NCBI GenBank assembly: GCA_038251315.1
Contig: JBBSBK010000069.1
Location: 1-19,982 of the forward strand
DNA length: 19,982 nucleotides
Direction: 5' to 3'
Origin: JBBKXP01 sp038251315
Lineage (GTDB): Bacteria; Pseudomonadota; Alphaproteobacteria; Rhodobacterales; Rhodobacteraceae
This document shows, one piece after another, positions 1 through 6,240 of the stretch. The notes below the pieces were generated by a model. The model saw only the letters and a list, made by a program, of their open reading frames with translations. It was not told where the DNA came from and ran no database searches. Positions within the stretch are counted from its first letter, which is position 1, and every line of letters begins with the position of its first letter. Made by a program: the position numbers and the translations under genes.

Positions 1-455
1 GGCACAAACAGGAACCGCGCGGCGGGGTCGATAAAGCGGCGGATCAGCCAGGGGCAGGCGATGCGGTCGATCTTGGGGCGGTGGCGGGTGACCCACAGGG
101 TTGCGCCACTGACGGGGGCGGGCAGGGCGGCAACGGGGACAAGCGGCAGACCTGCTTGGGTCCACGCCACATTGCCACCTTCAAGCGCTTCCGCGTCGAT
201 TCCCGCGCTGCGCAACATGGCAGCCGCACCGTGGCTGAGTTTCAAACCACGGTGGCAGATCACCACGACTTTGCGGCCTTGCAGGCGAGGCACGAGGGCC
301 AGAATATCAGGGTAGGGGTGGCGGATCGCTGTGGGGATCAGGCGCGGGTCGGCGGCGTGGTCATCGTCAACGCAGACATCAATCAGGACCGGGCAATCGG
401 GCGTGCCAATCAAGCGCATCAGTTGGGCGGGGGTAATCGTGGTAAAGCTTGGCAT
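1..455 (-). CDS. Rhodanese-like / ChrB C-terminal domain sulfurtransferase, partial
   Basis: The start codon is at 455, and the reading frame stays open through the left window edge, so only the first 151 residues are visible. Residues 1-110 look like a rhodanese domain. The motif CHRGLKLSHG, around Cys67, matches the sulfurtransferase active-site loop, where Cys would carry the persulfide. From about residue 119 the sequence WVTRHRPKIDRIACPWLIRR is typical of the ChrB C-terminal domain found in chromate-resistance proteins. In many proteobacteria this two-domain protein sits beside a ChrA-type transporter, which would lie to the left of the window. An AAGGA ribosome site lies about 9 bases ahead of the ATG. 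Domain identity is firm; a role in chromate or sulfur stress is inferred from the family. Confidence 0.82.
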   Translation of the reverse strand, partial: MPSFTTITPAQLMRLIGTPDCPVLIDVCVDDDHAADPRLIPTAIRHPYPDILALVPRLQGRKVVVICHRGLKLSHGAAAMLRSAGIDAEALEGGNVAWTQAGLPLVPVAALPAPVSGATLWVTRHRPKIDRIACPWLIRRFIDPAARFLFV

Positions 456-571
456 CTGGGCATCCTTGCTGAAGCGTCAGGGGATGCGAGCCGGTGGCCG
501 TAGCCTCACGGGGCGGTCGCGGCCCCATGCGGCAGTCATGTCATGGGGCGCGGGTGGGGTCAAGAAACCGA

Positions 572-1237
572 TCATCCGACAACCCGGCTCACCTCGCGCA
601 GAATCTTGGCCCTTATCGCGCGGGGATAGTCGCGATGGGTGCGGGCGGTGATGACAAATCCGTCGCGGGTGATCAGGCCACGCTGGAAAAACCCGGTGAT
701 CGCCTGCCCCAGACTTTCGATCGCGATGCCATTGATCGTTACCCCGCGGGTCTGCGCCGCATTGCGCGCCTCGCGCACGTCCGCCCCTGCGTTCGGGGTG
801 CCGTCGCCGGACACGTCGATCACCCGCTTGGTGCAGTCGGGAACGGCGGCGAACTGGTCGAGGGCGAAATAGATCGCCTCGGCGGGGGCAGTGTCAGACA
901 GCACGAATGCGCGGGGCATCGTGCGGGCGGCAAGGGCAAAGTCTTGTATCGCCGCAATGTCGGTCATCCGCGCCCACGGAATGCTCACCGCCTGTCGGTC
1001 GATGCCCGACCACTGAACCACGGTCATCGCGACAGCACCCTCAAGCAGGGCGCCGATGATTTCGGTATCGGCCAGCGCGTCGGCCATGCCGTTGGTCTGG
1101 ACAAGGTATTCGGCACCATCGACGGAATTGGACACGTCGATGGACAGCACCAGCGCGATGTCGCAAGCGACGACCGGAGATGCCAGCGCCAAACAAGCGA
1201 TTGCCACGCCACTGTAAAGACCTTGCCCATGCACCAT
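572..1237 (-). CDS. DUF1194 (vWA-like) secreted protein
   Basis: A 221-residue protein with an N-terminal hydrophobic stretch ending ASPVVA-C around residue 24, a probable Sec signal peptide or possibly a lipoprotein signal. Directly after it comes LSIDVSNSVD: D34, S36 and S38 form the DxSxS metal-ion-dependent adhesion motif of von Willebrand A folds, and a later VIDVSGDG segment (about residue 139 onward) is characteristic of DUF1194. The family is common in Rhodobacterales and its function is unknown; binding of a partner protein in the periplasm is a reasonable guess. It lies about 70 bases downstream of ssrA on the same strand and ends about 116 bases before the sulfurtransferase. The start ATG was chosen because it places the signal peptide at the N-terminus; a GTG ten codons later is an alternative. 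Confidence 0.85.
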   Translation of the reverse strand: MVHGQGLYSGVAIACLALASPVVACDIALVLSIDVSNSVDGAEYLVQTNGMADALADTEIIGALLEGAVAMTVVQWSGIDRQAVSIPWARMTDIAAIQDFALAARTMPRAFVLSDTAPAEAIYFALDQFAAVPDCTKRVIDVSGDGTPNAGADVREARNAAQTRGVTINGIAIESLGQAITGFFQRGLITRDGFVITARTHRDYPRAIRAKILREVSRVVG

Positions 1238-1304
1238 GCAGCATCATGCGAAGCGCGGAACTGTCTGGCAAGGGGGGGCGAGCGGCCATGTAGCAGGGGG
1301 TAAA

Positions 1305-1617
1305 GGTGCAGGCTTCTGTTGCCAGGTGCCTGCGGACCCCGCCTTACGTCGCTAAACGCAAGGGCTTAAGTTTCGGCAACTCGGACTGCTTACGCAGCCA
1401 GAGCCATAGCCGGAGCACGGTTGTCATTGGCAACTGTACGTTTCGGACCGATAACGGTGGTACCTCACCGAGACAAAGACATCCCCTTTAGACGTTCGTC
1501 GATCCTGTTTCGGCCCCATCTGCCCCCAATGAGGGGTTGGTGGTGGAGCCGCCGGGTACCGCCCCCGGGTCCGATCCGCGTATTACGAGCGCGTTTATGT
1601 CCATAGTCCCGAAGGAC
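1305..1617 (-). ncRNA. ssrA: Circularly permuted two-piece tmRNA (alpha-type ssrA)
   Basis: Read on the minus strand, the precursor has the acceptor piece first. It ends GGCTCC-ACCA, with its CCA at 1541-1543. A 23-base intervening segment (1518-1540) with a small hairpin follows. The coding piece starts at 1517 with GGGGCC-GAAACAGGATCGAC. GGGGCC and GGCTCC pair over six bases (one G-U), forming the acceptor stem across the two pieces. The tag frame occupies 1431-1393 and encodes ANDNRAPAMALAA with a TAA stop at 1390-1392. A GCAGGC...GCCTGC hairpin near 1308-1333 probably marks the end of the coding piece. The permuted order and processing into two RNAs are established for alphaproteobacteria. 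tmRNA with SmpB rescues stalled ribosomes and tags their products for proteolysis. The outer ends are approximate; the 5' end is taken from the promoter. Confidence 0.95.
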
Positions 1618-1623
1618 AGGATT

Positions 1624-1652
1624 AACATAGGCGGTTCGGCGCGGTTTCTCAA
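1624..1652 (-). promoter_or_regulatory. Sigma-70 promoter of ssrA
   Basis: On the minus strand, TTGAGA (1647-1652) is followed by exactly 17 bases and then TATGTT (1624-1629). This predicts transcription starting near 1617, just ahead of a GTCC-TTCG-GGAC hairpin that begins the acceptor piece. The match to consensus fits a highly expressed stable RNA. Confidence 0.75.
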
Positions 1653-1667
1653 GTCCGCTGAAATCGC

Positions 1668-1697
1668 TTGCCTGAAAATCGGCGCTGAACGTAATAT
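1668..1697 (+). promoter_or_regulatory. Probable sigma-70 promoter of the LCCL gene
   Basis: TTGCCT (1668-1673) is followed by 18 bases and TAATAT (1692-1697). This predicts a start near 1704 and a leader of about 40 bases. It is divergent from the ssrA promoter, with the two -35 elements only 15 bases apart. Confidence 0.5.
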
Positions 1698-1744
1698 CGG
1701 GCATCGCGGCAACGCATTACGCTGCCCGAATAATGGAGAATTTG

Positions 1745-2389
1745 ATGAAGACCATATTGCAAAGCCTTGCGATTGCGCCGTTTCTTGCCTTCGGGGTTGC
1801 GGCTGACGCGCAAACTCTGGCGCAGTGCGGGCGCTATCCCGATGATAAGCCAAACTACATCTGCACCTGTTCGTCCGGGCAGACGAGCGGGTCGGTCTGG
1901 GGCAGCGGCCCCTACACCGGCGACAGCGACCTTTGTCAGGCGGCACGGCATGCCGGGGTGATCGGGCCGGATGGCGGCGAGATCATGGCCGAGGCGGTGG
2001 TGGGCGATACGGCCTACACCGGGTCGTTACAGAACGGTGTGACGACCAGCGATTGGGGGGCATACCCGCTGTCCGTGCAATTCATTGAGGCCCAGGCAGA
2101 CTTGGCGGAATGCACTGCTTTCAGTGCCGCAGCATCGCCGCTGACCTGCCTTTGTGCGGCCAATCCGGCCCGGTCGGGATCGGTCTGGGGCAACAGTCCG
2201 TTCACCGCTGACAGTGATATCTGTACCGCCGCCCAGTTCGAAGGGGTTCTGGGCACCGAGGCCGGTGTGGTCCGTCTGATCGCGACACAGGGCCTTGACG
2301 ATTATGCCGAAGCGAGCCGCAACGGCATCACCACCCGCAGTTGGGGCGCATATGGCGAGAGCTATGTGTTTGACTGGAACCTGCGCTAA
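1745..2389 (+). CDS. Secreted tandem LCCL-domain protein
   Basis: A 214-residue protein with a clear signal peptide (residues 1-22, cleavage after ADA). The rest is two diverged copies of one module, about residues 28-113 and 123-209. Each has a Cys near its start, CxC before SGSVWG, then YT/FT-x-DS-x-C-x-AA, a Gly-rich centre and NGxTTxxWGAY. That order matches the LCCL fold, a disulfide-containing extracellular module known from cochlin and from secreted bacterial proteins. Cys residues 28, 40, 42, 64 and 123, 135, 137, 160 repeat in register, consistent with disulfides in the periplasm or outside the cell. The ATG at 1745 is preferred over one four codons upstream because GGAGA lies correctly before it and overlaps the upstream ATG. 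Ligand unknown. Its stop codon overlaps the convergent DUF4345 gene. Confidence 0.85.
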   Translation: MKTILQSLAIAPFLAFGVAADAQTLAQCGRYPDDKPNYICTCSSGQTSGSVWGSGPYTGDSDLCQAARHAGVIGPDGGEIMAEAVVGDTAYTGSLQNGVTTSDWGAYPLSVQFIEAQADLAECTAFSAAASPLTCLCAANPARSGSVWGNSPFTADSDICTAAQFEGVLGTEAGVVRLIATQGLDDYAEASRNGITTRSWGAYGESYVFDWNLR

Positions 2390-2733
2390 CCGAGGTTGAT
2401 CCAAAGCGAAGTGGCGGCCACCGCAGCCTCGACGACAAAGAAGGCCCACTTTTTGCGGGTCTGCCCGTCCAGTAGCAGCGAGGTCGCGCGGCCCGTCGCC
2501 GCCCCGGCCCACGCCAGCCCCAGCATCGCATAGGCCACCGGATCGGCCAGCACCAGCGCCCCCAGCCCAAGCCCGACGAACAACGCCCCGGCCGAGGCGC
2601 GCATTTCCGATTGGCCCATCGACGTCGGCCCGGCGACAAGATCGAGCGTTGCCAGCGTGTAGCGTGGCGCCAGCCAGCCCAGCAATCCCAACCCGATGCT
2701 GAACAGCGCCAGCACGATATTGATGATGTCCAT
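2386..2733 (-). CDS. DUF4345 family small integral membrane protein
   Basis: A 115-residue, strongly hydrophobic protein with about four predicted membrane segments (residues 4-24, 44-66, 66-84 and 95-113). The central SEMRASAGALFVGLGLGAL resembles the conserved segment of DUF4345, a small membrane family of unknown function. It begins 48 bases after the stop of the GntR regulator on the same strand, so the two may be co-transcribed. The gap holds an AACCCC...GGGGTT inverted repeat whose right arm includes the probable ribosome site. Its TAG stop overlaps the TAA of the LCCL gene within the four bases CTAA. Confidence 0.75.
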   Translation of the reverse strand: MDIINIVLALFSIGLGLLGWLAPRYTLATLDLVAGPTSMGQSEMRASAGALFVGLGLGALVLADPVAYAMLGLAWAGAATGRATSLLLDGQTRKKWAFFVVEAAVAATSLWINLG

Positions 2734-2781
2734 GACAACCCCCTGACTGTCTGGGGTTTACGGCCCGTCTCGCAGATCGGA

Positions 2782-3516
2782 TCACCTGTCCTGTGCGGCG
2801 CGGGCGGCGAACACGGTGTCAGCCAGTTCTTCCGTATAGATGGCAAGGGCTGCCAGACCGGCGTCGCAACCGGCGGCGTCGCGTGCCGTCAGGGCGGCGG
2901 TAATCGCCCGGTGCAACGCGACGATCCGGGCACGGGATCGGGCCGGGTAGGTGATCATATTCATCAGCGGCTGCATCGCCTCGACAGCACCTGCCAGTTG
3001 ATAGGACAAGACCGGATTGTGGGCCGCATCGACAAGGGCGCGGTGGAACGTGATGTCGCTGGCGCAAAAGGCCTCGTCGGTCAGGTCGGGGTCACGCTGG
3101 CGGACGATTTCGGCCTGCATCGTCACCAGTTGGGCATCGGTGCGCCGCTGCGCCGCAAGTGGGGCGCAGGCGCGCTCCAGCGCATAGCGCGCCTCGCAAG
3201 CGGTGACGAAGCTGACATCGTTCATCGACAAAAGAAGTGTTGCGGTCGTGATCTGCTGGGCATGCGCCTCGGGGTAGGTCAGCCGGTTGACGAAGGCCCC
3301 GCCGGTCGCCCCCCGTTGGGTCCGGATCAGGGCCTGCGCGGCCAGCCGTTTCAATGCCTCGCGCACGGTCGGGCGGGATACAGCGAACTGCTCGGCCAGT
3401 TCGGATTCAGATGGAAGGCGTTCGCCGACGGGCAGGGTGCCGGCGACGATGGCATCGCGAATCGACTTGGCGATCTGCGCCGACAGGTCAGAGGTATTTG
3501 ACGGATCGATCTGCAT
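2782..3516 (-). CDS. GntR family (FadR/FCD subfamily) transcriptional regulator
   Basis: A 244-residue regulator. Residues 9-78 form a winged helix-turn-helix with the family signature GERLPSESELAEQFAVSRPT followed by VREALKRLAAQ. Residues 95-235 are the all-helical FCD effector domain. FCD proteins bind small carboxylates, often through a metal held by Asp/His residues. Here D-x-x-x-H (in DITFHRAL) and a second His (ALHRAI) are visible, but the usual final His is replaced by Tyr in LAIYTEEL. The gene is divergent from the DUF2182-DUF1326-dmdA-acuI operon, and its ATG lies inside a perfect palindrome, so autoregulation and control of the operon are likely. Regulators of this family beside dmdA are, as I recall, known in roseobacters. 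The effector is not identifiable here. Confidence 0.88.
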   Translation of the reverse strand: MQIDPSNTSDLSAQIAKSIRDAIVAGTLPVGERLPSESELAEQFAVSRPTVREALKRLAAQALIRTQRGATGGAFVNRLTYPEAHAQQITTATLLLSMNDVSFVTACEARYALERACAPLAAQRRTDAQLVTMQAEIVRQRDPDLTDEAFCASDITFHRALVDAAHNPVLSYQLAGAVEAMQPLMNMITYPARSRARIVALHRAITAALTARDAAGCDAGLAALAIYTEELADTVFAARAAQDR

Positions 3517-3545
3517 ATGTCAGACAATTAAACGTCTGACATATG
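3514..3545. promoter_or_regulatory. Perfect palindromic operator between the GntR gene and the dmdA operon
   Basis: CATATGTCAGAC (3514-3525) and GTCTGACATATG (3534-3545) are exact 12-base inverted repeats around an 8-base AT-rich spacer. Each arm carries GTCNGAC, itself a small dyad resembling the TnGTnnnACnA sites of FadR-type regulators; the two cores are 15 bases apart. The left arm contains the regulator's start codon, and the site covers the -10 and spacer of the predicted regulator promoter. It lies 37 bases before the DUF2182 start. A dimer pair bound here could control both directions. Confidence 0.72.
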
Positions 3546-3554
3546 ACTTGGCAA
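3526..3554 (-). promoter_or_regulatory. Probable promoter of the GntR regulator (near-leaderless)
   Basis: On the minus strand, TTGCCA (3549-3554), 17 bases and TTAATT (3526-3531) form a reasonable sigma-70 promoter. Transcription would start near 3519, only a few bases ahead of the ATG at 3516. There is no Shine-Dalgarno sequence before that ATG, consistent with a leaderless message. Confidence 0.45.
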
Positions 3555-3582
3555 GGGTCCGAGTCGTTTTTCCGGGGGGCAG

Positions 3583-4374
3583 ATGACCGCGAGGACAGCC
3601 ACTTTGCCGCTGCGCAGCCTGCTGTGGGTGGGGTTTTTCGGCGTCATCCTGATGTCCTGGCTGGCTTTGTATTTGATGGTCGGGACGATGGACGTTGATT
3701 GGGTCGGGCGGCCCGGCCCGATGGGTCAGGCGATGCGCGGGATGGACCCCGGCATGGAGATGGCAATGCCGATGGCTGCGTTTTGGCCCGTTGCAGCCAT
3801 GTGGGCGGTGATGATGGCGGCGATGATGCTGCCGACGCTGGTGCCGACGCTGCGCGATTACGGCGACCTGATGGTCAGCGCCAATGGCACGCGGGCTGGG
3901 TGGCTGGGCGTGGTGGCTGGGTTCATGGCGGTCTGGGTCGGGTTCGCATTGGTGATTGCAGCGGCGCAACTGGCCTTGCTGCGCGCCGGACTGATCGACA
4001 TGCTGGGGATCGCAACGACTGGCTGGTTCGCCCCCGCACTTTTGATTGCCGTCGGCCTGTATCAATTCAGCAGCGCGAAAGCTGTTTGCCACGGCGTCTG
4101 TCACAGTCCGGCGATGTATTTCTTCGGTCACTGGCGCATCGGATTTTCCGGCGGATTGCGAATGGGTCTGGGCCTTGGCGCGTTCTGTGTGGGCTGCTGC
4201 TGGGGTTTTATGGCGCTAGGGTTTGTGGGCGGCGTGATGAGCCTGCTCTGGATGGGTCTTGCGACGTTGTTCATGGTGATCGAAAAGCTGCCGGCAATCG
4301 GGCATCACGTGACCCGTCCGATGGGCGCGGTTCTGGTTTTGGCGGGCCTTGGCCTTGCTGTTAATTCACTTTGA
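3583..4374 (+). CDS. DUF2182 integral membrane protein
   Basis: A 263-residue polytopic membrane protein. The N-terminal helix is followed by a Met-rich loop (PMGQAMRGMDPGMEMAMPM, about residues 46-64). Next comes the family hallmark AAMWAVMMAAMMLPTLVPTL, with further helices behind it. CHGVCHSP and CVGCCWGF supply Cys and His residues suited to binding a soft metal. DUF2182 is described as a predicted metal-binding membrane family, and its members often neighbour DUF1326 genes, as here. It is the first gene of the putative dmdA operon, 37 bases after the palindrome, and the next gene begins 13 bases after its stop with a strong AGGGAGG ribosome site. Family assignment is firm. A metal transport or insertion role is inferred from residue content only. 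Confidence 0.85.
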   Translation: MTARTATLPLRSLLWVGFFGVILMSWLALYLMVGTMDVDWVGRPGPMGQAMRGMDPGMEMAMPMAAFWPVAAMWAVMMAAMMLPTLVPTLRDYGDLMVSANGTRAGWLGVVAGFMAVWVGFALVIAAAQLALLRAGLIDMLGIATTGWFAPALLIAVGLYQFSSAKAVCHGVCHSPAMYFFGHWRIGFSGGLRMGLGLGAFCVGCCWGFMALGFVGGVMSLLWMGLATLFMVIEKLPAIGHHVTRPMGAVLVLAGLGLAVNSL

Positions 4375-4387
4375 GGGAGGCACCGAA

Positions 4388-5095
4388 ATGGCTGAAAAGA
4401 CAAAGGAACCGGCAGATCGGATCGCGATCAGTCAACGCATCGACAGCCGGATGCCTAATCCGGGGCGGCGCAAGTCAACGCCGACCGATTGGGCGATCAA
4501 GGGCGAATTGTTCCTGAACTGTTCCTGCACCGTGTTCTGCCCCTGCGTCGTGTCGCTGGGCGCGCATCCTCCGACCGAAGGGCATTGCCACGCGTGGATG
4601 GCCATCGCCATCGACGAGGGTCATTTCGAGGGCGAAAGCCTGTCGGGCCTGAACGTCGGTCTGCTGGTCGATATTCCCGGTCGGATGGGCGAGGGCAACT
4701 GGAGGGTCGCCGCCTATGTCGATGAACGCGCAACAGAAAAGGCCTTTGCCGGTCTGCTGAACATCTTCAGCGGCGCGGCGGGTGGCACCACAGGGTTATT
4801 CACGTTTCTGGTGTCCGACATCATCGGGGCCGAGCGTGAAAAGGTCGAGATCGTGCGCGAGGGCACGCGCCGCAGCATAATGATCGGCCGCAAGATTCAA
4901 GGCGAGGTCGAGATGCTGGCGGGCAAGGACGCCGATCATCCTGTTATGGTCAGCAATTCGAAATACTGGATGGGCCCCGATATCATCGCCGCGCAAGGCA
5001 CCAAATCCAAGGTCCGCGACTATGGCCGGGTCTGGGATTTCGGCGGTAAATCGGCCGAGATTTGCCCGATCGACTGGAAAGGGCCCAAGGCGTGA
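4388..5095 (+). CDS. DUF1326 cysteine-rich protein
   Basis: A 235-residue soluble protein with no signal peptide. The DUF1326 domain starts about residue 38 and carries CSCTVFCPC (Cys 45, 47, 51, 53) followed by GHCHAW (Cys67, His68). This is a compact thiol cluster that could bind a metal or undergo redox chemistry. The remainder is mixed alpha/beta with no motif I recognise. The start at 4388 is chosen for AGGGAGG seven bases upstream; an in-frame ATG 13 codons earlier would overlap the DUF2182 gene. DUF1326 and DUF2182 genes are repeatedly found together, which suggests a soluble/membrane partner pair. dmdA begins at most six bases after its stop, so co-expression is very likely. Function unknown. 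Confidence 0.82.
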   Translation: MAEKTKEPADRIAISQRIDSRMPNPGRRKSTPTDWAIKGELFLNCSCTVFCPCVVSLGAHPPTEGHCHAWMAIAIDEGHFEGESLSGLNVGLLVDIPGRMGEGNWRVAAYVDERATEKAFAGLLNIFSGAAGGTTGLFTFLVSDIIGAEREKVEIVREGTRRSIMIGRKIQGEVEMLAGKDADHPVMVSNSKYWMGPDIIAAQGTKSKVRDYGRVWDFGGKSAEICPIDWKGPKA

Positions 5096-5100
5096 ATCAC

Positions 5101-6228
5101 ATGCGCGCGCCGACCGAAGGTGTTCATTTGCCGCTTCTTTCTCCGTCCCGCCGTATCCGCCGCACCCCGTTTTCCGCCGGGGTCGAGGCACAGGGCGTCA
5201 AGGCTTACACCGTTTACAACCACATGCTGCTGCCGACGATGTTCGACTCCACCGTTGCTGATTACCGCCACCTCAAGGATCACGTGCAGGTCTGGGATGT
5301 CGCCTGTGAACGCCAGATCGAACTGCGCGGCCCCGATGCTGCCCGGCTGATGCAGATGCTAACACCGCGCGATCTGCGCAGCATGCTGCCGGGGCAATGC
5401 TATTACGTGCCCATTGTCGATGAAATCGGGGGGATGTTGAACGACCCTGTAGCCCTGAAACTGGCCGAGGATCGCTGGTGGATTTCTATCGCCGACAGCG
5501 ATTTGCTGTTATGGGTCAAGGGGCTGGTGCAGGGCTATCGCCTCGACGTGCTGGTCGATGAACCGGATGTTTCACCGCTGGGAGTGCAGGGGCCAAAGGC
5601 TGACGACCTGATGGCGCGGGTCTTTGGCGACAAGGTGCGCGAGATCAAATTCTTTCGCTTTGGCTGGTTCGACTTTCAGGGGCGCAGTCTGGCCGTTGCC
5701 CGATCAGGCTATTCCAAACAGGGCGGATTCGAGATTTACGTCGATGGCACCGATATTGGCATGCCGCTGTGGGATGCCCTGTTCGCGGCGGGTGCAGACC
5801 TGAACGTGCGCGCCGGTTGCCCCAACCTGATCGAACGGATCGAAGGCGGGCTGCTTTCTTATGGCAATGACATGACCCGCGAAAATACGCCGCACGAGGC
5901 GGGTCTGGGCCGGTTCTGTTCAACAAAGACTGCTATCGGCTGTGTTGGCCGCGATGCCTTGCTGCGCGTCGCCAAGGAAGGTCCGACCAAGCAGATCAGG
6001 GCGATCGCCATTGACGGCCAGATTGGCGGGTGTGACCGTCCGTGGCCGATCATCGCCAATGGCACGCAAGTGGGTCAGATCACGTCGGCCGCCGCCAGCC
6101 CCGACTACAACACGAACGTCGCCATCGGCATGGTCCGCATGACCCACTGGGATGCGGGAACGAAGGTCGAGGTGGCCACACCGGACGGGATGCGCAGCGC
6201 AACCGTTCAGGAAAAGTTCTGGATTTAG
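5101..6228 (+). CDS. dmdA: Dimethylsulfoniopropionate demethylase (DmdA)
   Basis: About 375 residues of the GcvT (glycine cleavage T, tetrahydrofolate-dependent) fold. DmdA moves a methyl group from DMSP to tetrahydrofolate, giving 3-methylmercaptopropionate, in the cytoplasm. The N-terminal segment PSRRIRRTPFSAGVEA, then YTVYNHMLLPT, VQVWDVACERQ, DVSPLGVQGP, RSGYSKQGGFEIYV and LLSYGNDMTRENTP match my memory of Ruegeria pomeroyi DmdA closely. They separate it from ordinary GcvT or sarcosine-type relatives. The adjacent acuI supports the call. Start choice is uncertain: ATG at 5101 has only AAGG ten bases upstream, whereas TTG at 5128 has GAAGG seven bases upstream and would give an N-terminus of about the length I recall for DmdA. 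It follows DUF1326 almost directly and ends 12 bases before acuI. Confidence 0.92.
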   Translation: MRAPTEGVHLPLLSPSRRIRRTPFSAGVEAQGVKAYTVYNHMLLPTMFDSTVADYRHLKDHVQVWDVACERQIELRGPDAARLMQMLTPRDLRSMLPGQCYYVPIVDEIGGMLNDPVALKLAEDRWWISIADSDLLLWVKGLVQGYRLDVLVDEPDVSPLGVQGPKADDLMARVFGDKVREIKFFRFGWFDFQGRSLAVARSGYSKQGGFEIYVDGTDIGMPLWDALFAAGADLNVRAGCPNLIERIEGGLLSYGNDMTRENTPHEAGLGRFCSTKTAIGCVGRDALLRVAKEGPTKQIRAIAIDGQIGGCDRPWPIIANGTQVGQITSAAASPDYNTNVAIGMVRMTHWDAGTKVEVATPDGMRSATVQEKFWI

Positions 6229-6240
6229 AGGAGAAACGCC

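Noticed and set aside
494..1303. A 269-codon plus-strand frame opposite DUF1194
   Set aside because: The minus strand encodes a protein with a signal peptide and MIDAS motif here; the plus frame is low complexity and extends toward the tmRNA.
1488..1946. Minus- and plus-strand frames across the tmRNA region (for example 1488-1946 and 1537-1806)
   Set aside because: These cross the tmRNA and its promoter and match no family.
2737..2758. AACCCC...GGGGTT inverted repeat between the GntR and DUF4345 genes as a terminator
   Set aside because: The stem is only six bases, there is no T-run, and one arm contains the ribosome site of DUF4345, so termination is unlikely.
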